DNA of 64,000 nt from Paraniabella ginsengisoli (GTDB lineage: Bacteria; Bacteroidota; Bacteroidia; Chitinophagales; Chitinophagaceae), in assembly GCF_022513635.1 (NCBI RefSeq), contig NZ_JAKWBL010000001.1:372001-436000 (forward strand). The letters run 5' to 3'. Numbering within the stretch: position 1 is the first letter of the stretch; every line of letters starts with the position of its first letter. The position numbers and the translations under genes are program-made. This document shows positions 30,194 to 39,453 of the stretch, in pieces. The notes under the pieces were generated by a model. It searched no databases, had not been told where the DNA came from, and saw only the letters and a program-made list of their open reading frames with translations.

Positions 30194-30994
30194 TTAACTC
30201 CCTTTCCCCATTGCCTCTCTTTTCATTTCTGTAGCCACTGTTGCGCCCAAATAGCGTTCAATCAGCCAATGCACCAAATAAATAACTGGTGTCATCACCA
30301 CTGCTACAATAAATTTATATATATAATTTCCTACACAAATAGCCAACACTAAATTCAAACTCCATGGTGTGCCCTGATTACCCGAAACCCGAGGCCCAAT
30401 ATAAAAAGCAATAAATAATACCACAAAACTGTCAACTAATTGCGATACAAGTGTAGAGCCTGTGGCGCGCAGCCAAATAGCTTTTTCACCTGTTGCCCTT
30501 TTGATGCTGTGAAAAACAACTACATCTAAAATTTGTCCGATTAAAAATGCAGCCAGCGAGCCAATAATGATCCACGAGCCTTGTCCTAAAATAACCCGAT
30601 ACGCTTCATTTGCGTCATCAATATGTTGCGCTTTATAATTGCCCGTCCAAAAATCTGCAGGACTTAATGCTATCGCTCCCTGAAACATAATAAAAGTGTA
30701 AGCAATCAGCCCCGCCGCCAAAAAAGACAAGAACCGTACGCCTTTTACACCATAATATTCATTAATAATATCGGTCATTATAAATACAACAGGCCAGAGC
30801 AATACACCGGCGGTAAGGTTAAAGGAAAAATTATTTCCAAAAATGGTCAGATCAAAAGGCTGAATACCAATCGTTTTTTCCAGCGAAAATATTTTTACGC
30901 CAATTACTTCTGCAACAATGGCGTTGGCAATAAAAAAGCCACCTAATACAATAAAAAGCCGGGTCGATTTATCACCTATTATAGTACGGATCAT
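30194..30994 (-). CDS. Queuosine precursor transporter (YhhQ/VUT family)
   Basis: The 266-residue membrane protein has six or more helices. Family landmarks include FIANAIVAEVIGVKIFSL, LTAGVLLWPVVFIMTDIINE with the conserved YYG following, FLIGQILDVVVFHSIKRATG, LRATGSTLVSQLVDSFVVLF and VGNYIYKFIVAVVMTP. YhhQ-type proteins import preQ0/preQ1 for tRNA queuosine modification. No que genes are present in the window. The ATG overlaps the 3' end of the preceding small membrane protein by 23 bases, so the two are translationally linked. No preQ1 riboswitch-like pseudoknot was recognised, because the leader is occupied by the upstream gene. Confidence 0.87.
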   Translation of the reverse strand: MIRTIIGDKSTRLFIVLGGFFIANAIVAEVIGVKIFSLEKTIGIQPFDLTIFGNNFSFNLTAGVLLWPVVFIMTDIINEYYGVKGVRFLSFLAAGLIAYTFIMFQGAIALSPADFWTGNYKAQHIDDANEAYRVILGQGSWIIIGSLAAFLIGQILDVVVFHSIKRATGEKAIWLRATGSTLVSQLVDSFVVLFIAFYIGPRVSGNQGTPWSLNLVLAICVGNYIYKFIVAVVMTPVIYLVHWLIERYLGATVATEMKREAMGKGS

Positions 30995-31276
30995 TGAAAT
31001 AAAAAGTAAAAATTATAAATACGATTAGAAAAGCAATATTGATTACGATGAGCCAGCGTGGAATATGGTTCGCTGGCTTTTTTCCAGAAATAGCAACTAT
31101 AATATATAATAAACAGATCAGCGGTAATAACACCATCGCTAATCCATAACCAGCCAGTATAATGGTTGAAGAAATAGTTTCATCGTTACTAGAAGATAAA
31201 AAAGCAATGAAAATGCCAGCAGCATAAAAAGCCCGCTTAAAAAAGCCACCCGCGACAAAAATATTAACCAACGCAT
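30972..31276 (-). CDS. Small three-to-four-helix membrane protein, one frameshift
   Basis: The open frame extends far upstream, but the sensible start is ATG 31276-31274 in another frame: MRWLIFLSRVAFLSGLFMLL, then AFSLLF. A one-base contraction in A6 at 31198-31203 joins this to SSSNDETISSTIILAGYGLA, a helix MVLLPLICLLYIIVAISG, KKPANHIPRWLIVINIAFLI and the ending YFNDPYYNR. The result is 101 residues with three to four membrane segments. I know similar small proteins from Bacteroidota but no function. It overlaps the start of the queuosine-precursor transporter by 23 bases and is probably in the same transcript. It begins 38 bases from the inverted repeat of the GxxExxY cassette. Confidence 0.65.
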
Positions 31277-31313
31277 AAGCGAATTTCGTATAAAATAGTA
31301 TTATTTTGTTTAG

Positions 31314-31860
31314 TGCCACAAAGACGCGAAGGCGCAAAAATATTTTAACATGATTGTAATAGATAAGGATACAGAAGATTTGGGAAGACAAATCGTTAAC
31401 ATCGCTTACAAAATTCATAAAACACTTGGACCTGGTTTATTGGAGTCTGTTTATGAAAAATGTTTTTGTTATGAGCTAAAGAAAGAGCAAATTCCGTTTG
31501 TTTACCAGAAAAAAGTTCCTATAATTTATGATGGGGTAGTGTTTGAAGAAGGCTTGCGATTAGATATTTTAGTGGACGAAAAGATAATTATATAGTTGAA
31601 AGCCTGCGAAGAGTATCATACCGTCTGGGAAGCGCAGCTCCTGAGTTATTTACGGCTTACGGGCAAACGATTAGGATTTATCATCAATTTTACGGTTCCT
31701 TTAATTAAAAATGGTATTAAAAGAATGGTATTGTAAGTGTTGAAGTCATTCGCCGAAGGCGAACTTCGTGTTCTTTTTGTTTGTGACAAATTACTCAAAC
31801 TTTAGAGGTTACGAATAATCATCACTTTTATTTACTTTGCGTCTTCGTGCCTTTGTGGCA
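31314..31860. mobile_element. GxxExxY cassette bounded by 25-base inverted repeats
   Basis: TGCCACAAAGACGCGAAGGC at 31314-31333 (arm continues to 31338) matches the reverse complement of 31836-31860, which reads TGCCACAAAGGCACGAAGAC on the minus strand. The arms differ at 3 of 25 positions. The 547-base interval holds only the GxxExxY gene. No target-site duplication is evident on either side and there is no transposase, so movement, if any, would need help in trans. The right arm abuts the YfhO gene by 17 bases and may also carry its promoter. Confidence 0.6.
31350..31736 (+). pseudogene. GxxExxY-family (PDDEXK_3) protein with amber codon at the catalytic Glu
   Basis: The family name motif is clear: LGPGLLESVYEKCFCYELKK. 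The nuclease core strand pair follows: EEGLRLDILVDEKIII, where the next residue should be the E of the ExK motif. That codon is TAG at 31593-31595, one base from GAG. After it the same frame continues with LKACEEYHTVWEAQLLSYLR and LTGKRLGFIINF to TAA 31734-31736, exactly as in intact relatives, giving 129 codons. The lesion is a point change rather than a shift, unlike the other broken genes here. Either the gene is recently inactivated or the base is miscalled. GxxExxY proteins are widespread and of unknown function. It is flanked by inverted repeats. Confidence 0.75.
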
Positions 31861-31877
31861 AACAATAAATTTTTATA

Positions 31878-34378
31878 ATGAATAACTGGATCAAACAATC
31901 GCTTCCCCATTTTTTGGCAATACTGATTTTTTTATTGGTGTCCGTATTGTTTTGCAAACCTGTGCTTGAAGGTAAAGTGCTGAACCAGCACGATACCGGC
32001 ATTAGTGGTTGGAAAGGTTCAGCTCAGAATGCTCTTGAAATAAAGGAAGAAACTGGAAGTCTTCCGCTTTGGAGCACCAGCGTTTTTAGTGGTATGCCCA
32101 ACTATCAAATAGCCTTGGAAGGTAAAAGTGCATTGCCTGTGGATTTAAATAAAGTAATGGGGCTTTGGCTTCCCAAACCCATGAACTTCTTTTTTATTGC
32201 ATGCGTATGTTTTTATATTCTTTGCGTGGTATTGAGATTTCATCCTGTTATCGGAATATTCGGAGCGCTGGCTTTTGCTTATTCAACTTATAATCCATTA
32301 ATTATCAGTGGCGGCCACGAAACTAAAATGATGGCTATCGCTTATATGCCTATGTTGTTAGCTGGTTTGTTGCTTATTTATGCAAAAAGATATTGGATTG
32401 GCCTGGCAGTAGCAACCTTAGGTGCCATGTTCGAGTTGATGGCTAATCATCCTCAAATAAGTTATTATTTCTTTTTTATTGCAGGTGCCCTTACCATTGC
32501 TTATTTAGTTAAATGGATAAAAGAAAAAGATTTTAAACATATCGGTATCTCCTTTGGGTTAAGTGCAGTTGCGGCGCTGATTGGCTTAGGTTGTTATGCT
32601 TTGGCTTTTACGAGTACAAAAGAATATGCCGAATACACAATGCGTGGCGGCAAAAGTTTAGAAATTACAGGTAATGAAGTAAAGAAGGCAAATACCACTG
32701 GGTTAGATGCCAGTTATGCTTTTCAATATAGTATGAGCACAACCGAACCTTTAGTAATGCTAATGCCTAAAGCTGTTGGTGGCAGTACATCATCTCCGTT
32801 GCCAGAAGATTCAAAAGTAACTGAAAAACTGGTGGAAGCGGGGGTACCCGAAATGCAGGCCTCTCAATTTTTAAGTCAAATGCAATTGCCCATTTATTGG
32901 GGCGGAATGCTTGGCGAATGGGGCTACTCTGGCGGGCCGGCCTATATAGGGGCTATCATTTTTATACTGGCTATAATTGGATTTGTAGTTGTGCGTAGCC
33001 CGGTTAAATGGGCGCTTTTGGTGGTGACAATATTATCTGTGCTAATGGCCTGGGGAAGATTCTTTCCTGGGTTCAATGAATTTTTGTTAAGCAACTTGCC
33101 ACTTTATAACAAGTTTCGTGCACCATCTATGGCGCTAATAGTTGCTAATCTTACTATGCCTTTGATGGCAGTAATTACTGTTTATACTTTATGTTTTGCC
33201 AAAGATGCAAAAGAGATTTTGAAAATCAATTTCAAAAAGATATTGTACACGCTTGGCGGCATCACCTTGTTGCTTGCATTATTATATATAGGGCAAAGTT
33301 ATTCATCCGGATTTGATGAACAGGTGATGCAAATGCAGTTAGACCAAGCTGGTAATGATACCCTTAACCGTGCTATTGTTGAAGGAATGAAGGCCGACAG
33401 GCAAAGCATGTTTGGCGGGCAGGTAATGCGTAGCATTTTATTTATGATTATTGTATTGGGTGTTTTGTATGCTTATTTAAAAAACATCATCAAGCCGGTG
33501 ATGGTTGTAGCATTGCTTGCTGTAGTAACATTAATTGACCTTTGGGCTGTTGATAAAAAATACTTTAGTGACGATCAATATATTGCTAAAGATGAATTGC
33601 AAGTAGCCGAGGCAACACCATCACCAATTGACCAGCAGATATTAAAAGATAAAGATCCCCACTTCCGTGTATATGATGTTCAAGGTTTGAACAACAACAG
33701 CGTATCTTATTTTCATCGATCGGTACGGGGTTATCATCCGGCTAAACTGCGCATTTACCAGGATATTATTGAAAGGTATTTTAGTGGCATGCCAAACGAG
33801 CAGATTTTAAATGCATTAGATGTACGATATATTATTAATGCAGATCAGCAAGGGCAACAACAATTAATTCCCAATCCCAATGCGTATGGCGCGGCATGGT
33901 TTGTAAAAGCCGTGAAGCCTGTTGCTAACGAAGTAGCAGAATTGCAGGCAATAGGAAGGACAAATCTTAGGGACACGGCAATTGTTCAACAAAGCTTGTT
34001 AAAGCAAAATGGTAATCTAAGTGCAGATTCATCATCTACGATCAGTTTGACAAAATATACAAATGATGAGATTGAATATATCGCAAATACACCTACAGGG
34101 GCTTTGCTGTATTTAGTGAAGTATATTACCCAGCAGGATGGAAAGCCTTTATAGATGGCAAACCGGAAGAGATTATCAAAACCAATTATTTTATGCGCGG
34201 TTTAATCATCCCGCAAGGAAAACATAATATTAAACTTGTATTTGATCCTGAAGTTGTAAAACGAGGGATGAATATTTCCTACTTAAGTTCCTGGTTGGTG
34301 ATCATTGTAGTAATCGGTGGCTTTGTAATGCAATGGTGGGTTGATAGAAGGAAAAAGCCAATGGTCAATGGTCAATAG
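31878..34378 (+). CDS. YfhO-family polytopic membrane protein, one frameshift
   Basis: The corrected length is 833 residues, with about twelve membrane helices. Features include an N-terminal helix (FLAILIFLLVSVLFCKPVL), a conserved NQHDTGISGW segment in the first extracytoplasmic loop, GSLPLWSTSVFSGMPNYQI, and further helices to about residue 560. A soluble C-terminal domain contains DPHFRVYDVQGLNNNSVSYF and LNALDVRYIINAD, followed by VYYPAGWKAFIDGKP and a final helix. This is the Bacteroidota version of the YfhO family, thought to be GT-C-like membrane glycosyltransferases of the cell envelope. The frame breaks at T3 34112-34114, one base short. It may begin the surface-glycan region that follows. 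Confidence 0.85.
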
Positions 34379-34432
34379 TCAATAAACAATGGACAATGGA
34401 CAATGGACAATAGACAATAGCGCATCTGCGAA
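34375..34432 (+). repeat. Degenerate tandem repeat of GGACAAT units
   Basis: The stretch after the YfhO stop is built from TCAATA/ACAATGG units: AACAATGGACAATGGACAAT, then GGACAATAGACAATAG. An in-frame ATG (34389) within it could formally start the next gene, but the encoded repeat peptide is not credible. Similar simple units flank other genes (4767-4815, 42140-42181, 52085-52136). Confidence 0.6.
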
Positions 34433-34434
34433 CC

Positions 34435-35593
34435 GTGAACTACGAATCGCATCCATAGTTCCTTATAAAATAGTTCCTGCCATAAAAGGTGGAGAAAAGG
34501 GTATTTTTCTTTTTTAAAGTACTTGGCTAAATACGCAAGCATTACTGCGTTTACGGTTAATGAAAACCGTGGTAATGTTGATGGTATCAATTTTACACCC
34601 GTGTTAGGAAGCGGCGGCAATAAACTTCGTTATATTAATCCGGCGTTATTTTTATCTATAAAAAAATCATGTCAAGAAAAAGGTATAAAACATGTAATTA
34701 TAGAACATCCATATTATGCCTGGCTCGGCTATGCACTAAAAAAATATGCAGGCTTAAAATTGATTATTCACTCGCATAATATTGAAGCAGCAAGGTTTAA
34801 AAGCATGCGCAAATGGTGGTGGCGTATTATGCATCATTATGAAAAATTTGCGCATCGCCATGCCGATTTCAATTTCTTCATCACAGAAGAAGATAAAAAC
34901 TATGCTGTAAAAGAATATGGATTGGATGCAGAAAAATGCACAGTTATTACTTATGGGATTGAAGCAGATAAAGCTCCTGATCTTGATGAGAAGCAAATAT
35001 GTAAAAAGAAGGTTTGCGATGAACTAAATCTTTCAATTGATACTAACATTATTTTATTTAATGGCACATTAGATTATGCCCCAAACCGTGATGGATTGGA
35101 TCGAATTCTAAATGAGATCAATCCTCACCTACTTCAACATTGTACTGTTCCATACAAAATAGTTATTTGCGGTCTTCGCTTACCAGAGAGTTATAATGGC
35201 CTAAAAGCTTTTGAATACAAGAATATTATTTACAAAGGTTTTGTTGAGGATATTGATCTATACTTCAAGTCAGCCGATTTGTTTATGAACCCAATAACAG
35301 ACGGTGGCGGCATTAAAACCAAATTGGTTGAAGCGTTAGGAGCCAATACGCCTGCGGTATCTTTTAAAGCAGGCGCATATGGGGTACCGCTTTCCGTTAC
35401 GGGTAATCATCTGGCTCTTGTTAAAGATGCCGATTGTTTGGAATTTGCTAAAGAAATCATTACAAAATTGCAACAACCTAAAGAAGCTATTTCGCCTCCT
35501 TTTTTCGAACATTTTAGTTGGGATAAAATTGCAAGAAGAGTAATAAGCATTATGACCCAGCTGGTGCGTGAGACACGCACCACGGCGGCGTAG
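34435..35593 (+). CDS. Family 4-type glycosyltransferase, frameshifted at the N-terminus
   Basis: The N-terminus reads LRIASIVPYKIVPAIKGGEK then GIFLF, in the frame starting at CTA 34440. A one-base contraction in T6 at 34510-34515 then joins it to LKYLAKYASITAFTVNENR. The likely start is GTG 34435 with one missing A (MKLRIASIV). The body has HSHNIEAARFKSMRKWWWRI and the Rossmann C-terminal domain NIILFNGTLDYAPNRDGLDR, YKGFVEDIDLYFKSADLFMN and PITDGGGIKTKLVEALGANT, with the donor-binding GGGIKTK. It would transfer a sugar from a nucleotide donor during surface polysaccharide assembly. The last ~12 codons carry a REP palindrome (35563-35581), so the natural C-terminus may have been overwritten. 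Confidence 0.8.
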
Positions 35594-35811
35594 TATGGAT
35601 GTAACCAAACTCTGTCAAGGCGGCGTGTACCTATTTTTGCCAAAGGGTCTGCCAGGGTGGATTGTGACCAAACTCACTGCCAAGGTGCGGGGTTGCCTAG
35701 GTTCGTGTCTTCACGCATCTTAGGAGCATAAAAATTAGCGAGCTAAATTATATCCAAAACGATGATATTTTTGTGCAAACTCGCTGCCAAGGTGCGTGTC
35801 TCCACGCACCC
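35563..35811. repeat. REP array upstream of the RAYT gene
   Basis: Three hairpins of the form GGTGCGTG-TCTC-CACGCACC occur at 35563-35581 (inverted orientation), 35700-35719 (GGTTCGTG-TCTT-CACGCATC) and 35791-35810 (perfect). A head motif CTGCCAAGGTGCG lies at 35677-35689 and again at 35784-35796, preceded by CAAACTC. A more degenerate unit with CAAACTCTGTCAAGG starts at 35606. No gene is seen in 35594-35851. Confidence 0.8.
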
Positions 35812-35851
35812 TTAGACCGGCATTTTGTATAACCTATATAAATCACAAACT

Positions 35852-36400
35852 ATGAATAACCCATCGTTACAACCCAAACGAAAATCATTTCTTGAACATA
35901 ATGAAGTATATTTTTGGACGGCAACTATTCACCAATGGAATCCCTTAATGTTGGCAGATAAGTATAAAGACGTAGTAATCGATTCACTGCGTTATTTAAG
36001 TGTTGCAGGAAAGATTGATGTATATGCCTTTGTAATAATGCCCAACCATATACATTTAATTTGGCGTATTAATGAGCCCAACGGCAAAGAAAGCCCGCAA
36101 GGATCTTTATTAAAATATACAGCTCATCAATTCAAGAAAATGCTGCGTAGCGAAAACAATCATGCATTAAGTCTTTATGCTGTAAATGCCTCGAATAAAA
36201 GTTATGAATTCTGGCAAAGAGATTCATTAGCGACCCCCTTATATACACATAAGGTGGCCTTGCAGAAATTGAAATATATTCACAATAATCCTCTTGCCGA
36301 ATACTGGCAACTGGCAAAAGACCCATGCGACTATAAGTATTCTTCTGCTCCATACTATGAGTTGGATAAAAAGAATTTTAACTTTTTGAAGGATTTGTGA
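35852..36400 (+). CDS. REP-associated tyrosine transposase (RAYT, Y1_Tnp/IS200-like)
   Basis: The product is 182 residues from ATG 35852 (the longer frame from 35825 adds nine residues with no support). The HUH pair is in VIMPNHIHLIWRINEP, and the catalytic tyrosine is probable in LQKLKYIHNNPLAEYWQLA. Both are diagnostic for the Y1 transposase group called RAYTs, which process single-stranded REP hairpins. Length is normal and the frame is intact. REP-like hairpins lie on both sides (35563-35811 and 36429-36477), so this is a self-contained REP/RAYT unit inserted between two surface-glycan gene clusters. Whether it is active cannot be told from one copy. Confidence 0.9.
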   Translation: MNNPSLQPKRKSFLEHNEVYFWTATIHQWNPLMLADKYKDVVIDSLRYLSVAGKIDVYAFVIMPNHIHLIWRINEPNGKESPQGSLLKYTAHQFKKMLRSENNHALSLYAVNASNKSYEFWQRDSLATPLYTHKVALQKLKYIHNNPLAEYWQLAKDPCDYKYSSAPYYELDKKNFNFLKDL

Positions 36401-36428
36401 GAGGTTATATAGGTACTCGTCAAGTCAA

Positions 36429-36477
36429 GGTTCGTGTCTTCACGAACTTGAGTTACGGGTGAGTGAAGACACTCACC
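36429..36477. repeat. REP hairpins downstream of the RAYT gene
   Basis: GGTTCGTG-TCTT-CACGAAC (36429-36447) and GGTGAGTG-AAGA-CACTCACC (36458-36477) are adjacent hairpins. They lie in opposite orientation judged by the TCTT/AAGA loop, with CAAGTCAAGG before the first and ACCAAGGCG after the second. The paired, inverted arrangement is that of a BIME-like unit. Confidence 0.78.
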
Positions 36478-36508
36478 AAGGCGACACTCAGTTTTTGTCA
36501 AATTTTTT

Positions 36509-37555
36509 TCACGCCAATATTGATTGTATGACCAACATCATCAGTAACTTATAACACTTTATAAAAGTGTGGCTTGTTGAATAGTATGAGAAAAAATATT
36601 GTAATGATCGGAACACATTGGTTGTGTAGCCTTTCCACAATTTCCATTCTGCACTTATTCCTTTGGTAAAGAATAATGTTTTAATAGTTACTACTAACAA
36701 ATAAATTGGTATGGTAAGAAGATTAGCTACCAAATGAAATAGGTACCAAAATACTCCAAACTCTTTTCTAAATCTCACAAAATTGGAAAGCATAATTTGG
36801 AAACCTTTTTTATCGGAAAGGTTTTGATAGCCTTTGGTTTGAGAATTATAGGCTTCGCTTGAACTTCCTCCTTCCAGATGAACAACATGTAAGCCGCCAT
36901 AGATGCGAAGTGTACCGATCTTTTTTAACCGGCTACACCATTCTGCTTCTTCCGAATAAAGGAAAAAATCTTTGTCTAAATAACCTGCTTTTTCAATAGC
37001 AGATTTTTTTACCATCAAAAAAGCACCGTTGATCCAGTCAACGTCAGCCGTTGAAGTCGCGTTAGCAATATTTGTTTTTTTTACACCTGACGATAAGCCT
37101 ATTTTTCTTATAAGCCTTCCTACATAAGGTAGCGCCATCAAATAATTAAGACCACCAGTTAAAACATAGTTGCCTGATATTTGTGGGGTCCTGTCCGCAT
37201 TTAATAGCTGAACACCTGCAGCAATACAATCGTCTTTTTCAAACCGGCGGAAGCATTTGGCGATAGCATCATCTTCATTCAACGTATCAGAGTTTAACAG
37301 CAATACTATTGCCCCTTTTGACGCCTGAATGCCTGCATTGTTAGCTCTGGCAAATCCGCTATTATAATCCATATTGATCCATGTGATATTTGGATGTACA
37401 GACAGAATTTGTTGCTCGCTATTGTCATTCGAATCATTATCAACAACAATGATCTCTGTTTCAGAAAGCAATGTGCCTTTGTAAATAGAGTCGATGCAGT
37501 CGATTACTAACTGCGGCGTTTTGTAGTTGACAATTATTATGGAATAGCGGATCAA
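36509..37555 (-). CDS. Family 2 glycosyltransferase (rhamnosyltransferase-like)
   Basis: The 348-residue GT2 enzyme starts at TTG 37555-37553, which places SIIIVNYKTPQLVIDCIDSI at its usual position. The DxD-type acceptor/donor motif is in IVLLLNSDTLNEDD, and FLMVKKSAIEKAGYLDKDFF plus YSEEAEWCSRLKKIG are typical of N-acetylglucosaminyl-diphosphoundecaprenol rhamnosyltransferase-like proteins. Two hydrophobic segments near the C-terminus (YLFHLVANLLTIPIYLLVV) suggest membrane association. It follows another GT2 gene by five bases in a three-gene minus-strand operon for surface glycan. Confidence 0.85.
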   Translation of the reverse strand: MIRYSIIIVNYKTPQLVIDCIDSIYKGTLLSETEIIVVDNDSNDNSEQQILSVHPNITWINMDYNSGFARANNAGIQASKGAIVLLLNSDTLNEDDAIAKCFRRFEKDDCIAAGVQLLNADRTPQISGNYVLTGGLNYLMALPYVGRLIRKIGLSSGVKKTNIANATSTADVDWINGAFLMVKKSAIEKAGYLDKDFFLYSEEAEWCSRLKKIGTLRIYGGLHVVHLEGGSSSEAYNSQTKGYQNLSDKKGFQIMLSNFVRFRKEFGVFWYLFHLVANLLTIPIYLLVVTIKTLFFTKGISAEWKLWKGYTTNVFRSLQYFFSYYSTSHTFIKCYKLLMMLVIQSILA

Positions 37556-37560
37556 TTATT

Positions 37561-38496
37561 TTATTTTATTTTATGCTTGTTTTTTAGAAAGTGTAAAGTC
37601 ATGAGTAGTTTAGATATTACACCGCTGCGTAAAAGAGCCCGTGGCAATTTTGATTGTGTACCGATCATCGATTTAAGTATTGGATGTATGGAACCATCAT
37701 ATCCAAAATCTTCGATCTGTTTTATATTTTCTATTCTGAAGTTTCTTAGAAAGCGCCAGTTGTAATCATATACCAATATATTCTTCAACTTGTTAATTCC
37801 CATTTTATTTAAAAAATGAAAATGTTCAGGAATCTCAATATTGCCAATATTTTTTGTGTAAGCTGTAACCTGGGAGTTGCTCATGTACACTTTAACCAAA
37901 GGCTGATTTATATAAACCAGTTTGTCTGTTTCAATTCGCCGCCTGTACATATCAATATCTACCAACCATTTTAGCGCGGGATCGTATAAGTGCTGTCTAT
38001 CATTTTTGTGCATGGTTACACTGGGCGGGCCGATAAAATTTTTGGCGACCAGTATGGAAGGTTCTTTATCTGCTTGTAATAACCTAAACTTTTCCGGAAA
38101 AACTATCTTTTCGCTACTATCTTTTTCATAGACATTCGTATATGCAGAAAAGATGAACGCATTATCATTCTTCTTTGCACAATCTGCAAACTGCTGCAAT
38201 GCTGAAGCAGTTGCCAGCCAGTCATCGTCATGCATTAATTTTATCCATTCGCCTTTGGCTAATGATATGGCTTTGTTCCAATTGGCTGGCGTGCTTAATG
38301 CGGTTTCATTTTTGTGATAAAGAATTGAAATTTCATCGCTATATTTTTCACAGACTAATTTAACCTCATCGTTAGGGCTATCATCTGTTACGATAATTTC
38401 GAAGTCTTTATAATCTTGTATAGCGATGGATTGCAACAAGCGCTCCAGGAAATTGCTTCTTTTATAAGCAGGTATGCAAATGGAAATAAACGGCAT
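37561..38496 (-). CDS. Family 2 glycosyltransferase
   Basis: The 311-residue product begins MPFISICIPAYKRSNFLERL, the GT-A N-terminus, with DFEIIVTDDSPNDEV for nucleotide-sugar binding and GEWIKLMHDDDWLATASAL containing the DDD/DxD metal site. The remaining part has no membrane helices and a basic end. It sits between a methyltransferase (four bases upstream) and a second GT2 (five bases downstream), so the three are co-transcribed. The donor and acceptor sugars are unknown; O-antigen or exopolysaccharide synthesis is the natural reading. Confidence 0.87.
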   Translation of the reverse strand: MPFISICIPAYKRSNFLERLLQSIAIQDYKDFEIIVTDDSPNDEVKLVCEKYSDEISILYHKNETALSTPANWNKAISLAKGEWIKLMHDDDWLATASALQQFADCAKKNDNAFIFSAYTNVYEKDSSEKIVFPEKFRLLQADKEPSILVAKNFIGPPSVTMHKNDRQHLYDPALKWLVDIDMYRRRIETDKLVYINQPLVKVYMSNSQVTAYTKNIGNIEIPEHFHFLNKMGINKLKNILVYDYNWRFLRNFRIENIKQIEDFGYDGSIHPILKSMIGTQSKLPRALLRSGVISKLLMTLHFLKNKHKIK

Positions 38497-38500
38497 TTTA

Positions 38501-39255
38501 TTAAGGCTTTACTCCCACAGAAAATAAGTTAAGTGAATGGATTGTCTTTTGCAGCATTACTTTAAAGTTACAGTATTCTAGTGCCTGTTTCATAACTTCT
38601 AAAGAAAATACATGATGATGGATGCATCGGTTCACGAAGATGTTTTTCATTCTTTCTTCGAGCTCTTCATAATCTTTAACGCCTTCGTCATCTGCAATAC
38701 TATGTAGTTTTAGTACTTCATCAACATGAGTATTATCTCGTTCATCAATATTATTTTTATAATCAGCAACAAGATGCTCGAAAGTAGTGTAAGGACGGTT
38801 TTTGTCAAAAGTGACTTCTTTATTTGGTACAATAATATAGACGGATCCGCCAGGCTTTAATATTTCATGCCACCGTTTTAATGCTTTAATAGGATTTGCA
38901 ACGTGTTCAAGGCTGTGGCAGGATAATAGGAAATCGTATGAATTGTTTGCGATGCCTTCAAGGTCTGCCGCTTCTGCAATAAGCTGTGTCCCTTTTGGAT
39001 AACCCTGCAGGTATTGATAGTTTTCACCGGCTTCTATATTACCTTCCCAAACCGTACTTGTATTAAAGTTAACACCGTCAATACGATTTGCATATAAGTA
39101 AGCAGGGAAATAGCTTTTTGTTTAAAAAAGCCACTTGGTCCGCCAATTTCAATTCCGGTCTTTCCTTTAAGCGATCTGGCCAGTGCAATAGTATTTCTTT
39201 TGTCGGGATGTTTTAGCGCACTTATTGCTGTAATTATGGAATCGGATAATCTCAC
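38501..39255 (-). CDS. Class I SAM-dependent methyltransferase, one frameshift
   Basis: Only the first 73 residues lie in one open frame (GTG start 39255-39253; GKTGIEIGGPSGFFKQK). T5 at 39115-39119 is one base short. Correction continues with SYFPAYLYANRIDGVNFNTS, then LIAEAADLEGIANNSYDFLL, SCHSLEHVANPIKALKRW and HEILKPGGSVYIIVPNKEVT, to TAA 38503-38501. The total is 251 residues. HSLEHV and LKPGG are typical of Methyltransf_11 proteins, although the SAM-binding motif I is degenerate (EIGGPSG). It opens the operon with two GT2 genes and probably methylates a sugar or polymer end in the same glycan pathway. Confidence 0.82.
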
Positions 39256-39453
39256 GTATTTGCTTTTTTTAATGATTAAAAGTGCCAGAAAAATAGCACT
39301 ATTTCAATAACCTCATAAAAAGGATTTTTTAGTGCTCCATTTTAATTCGTTTATTTTTTTCGCATGGAATAGCTCGAAATAATCATTCGTTTGTGTATGA
39401 AGTATTCTTCTCGCTATTTCATAACTTGGCAAAATAATTTCTTTTAATTAATA

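Noticed and set aside
29799..31000. preQ1 riboswitch before the queuosine-precursor transporter
   Set aside because: The region directly upstream of its start is coding for the overlapping small membrane protein, and no preQ1 pseudoknot pattern was seen.
30972..31418. 148-residue membrane protein as read from the open frame
   Set aside because: Its N-terminal part overlaps the inverted repeat and the GxxExxY start and looks non-coding; a shorter start at 31276 with one base corrected gives a coherent small membrane protein.
34375..34432. CRISPR-like tandem repeat
   Set aside because: Units are only seven to eight bases with no spacers and there are no cas genes in the window.
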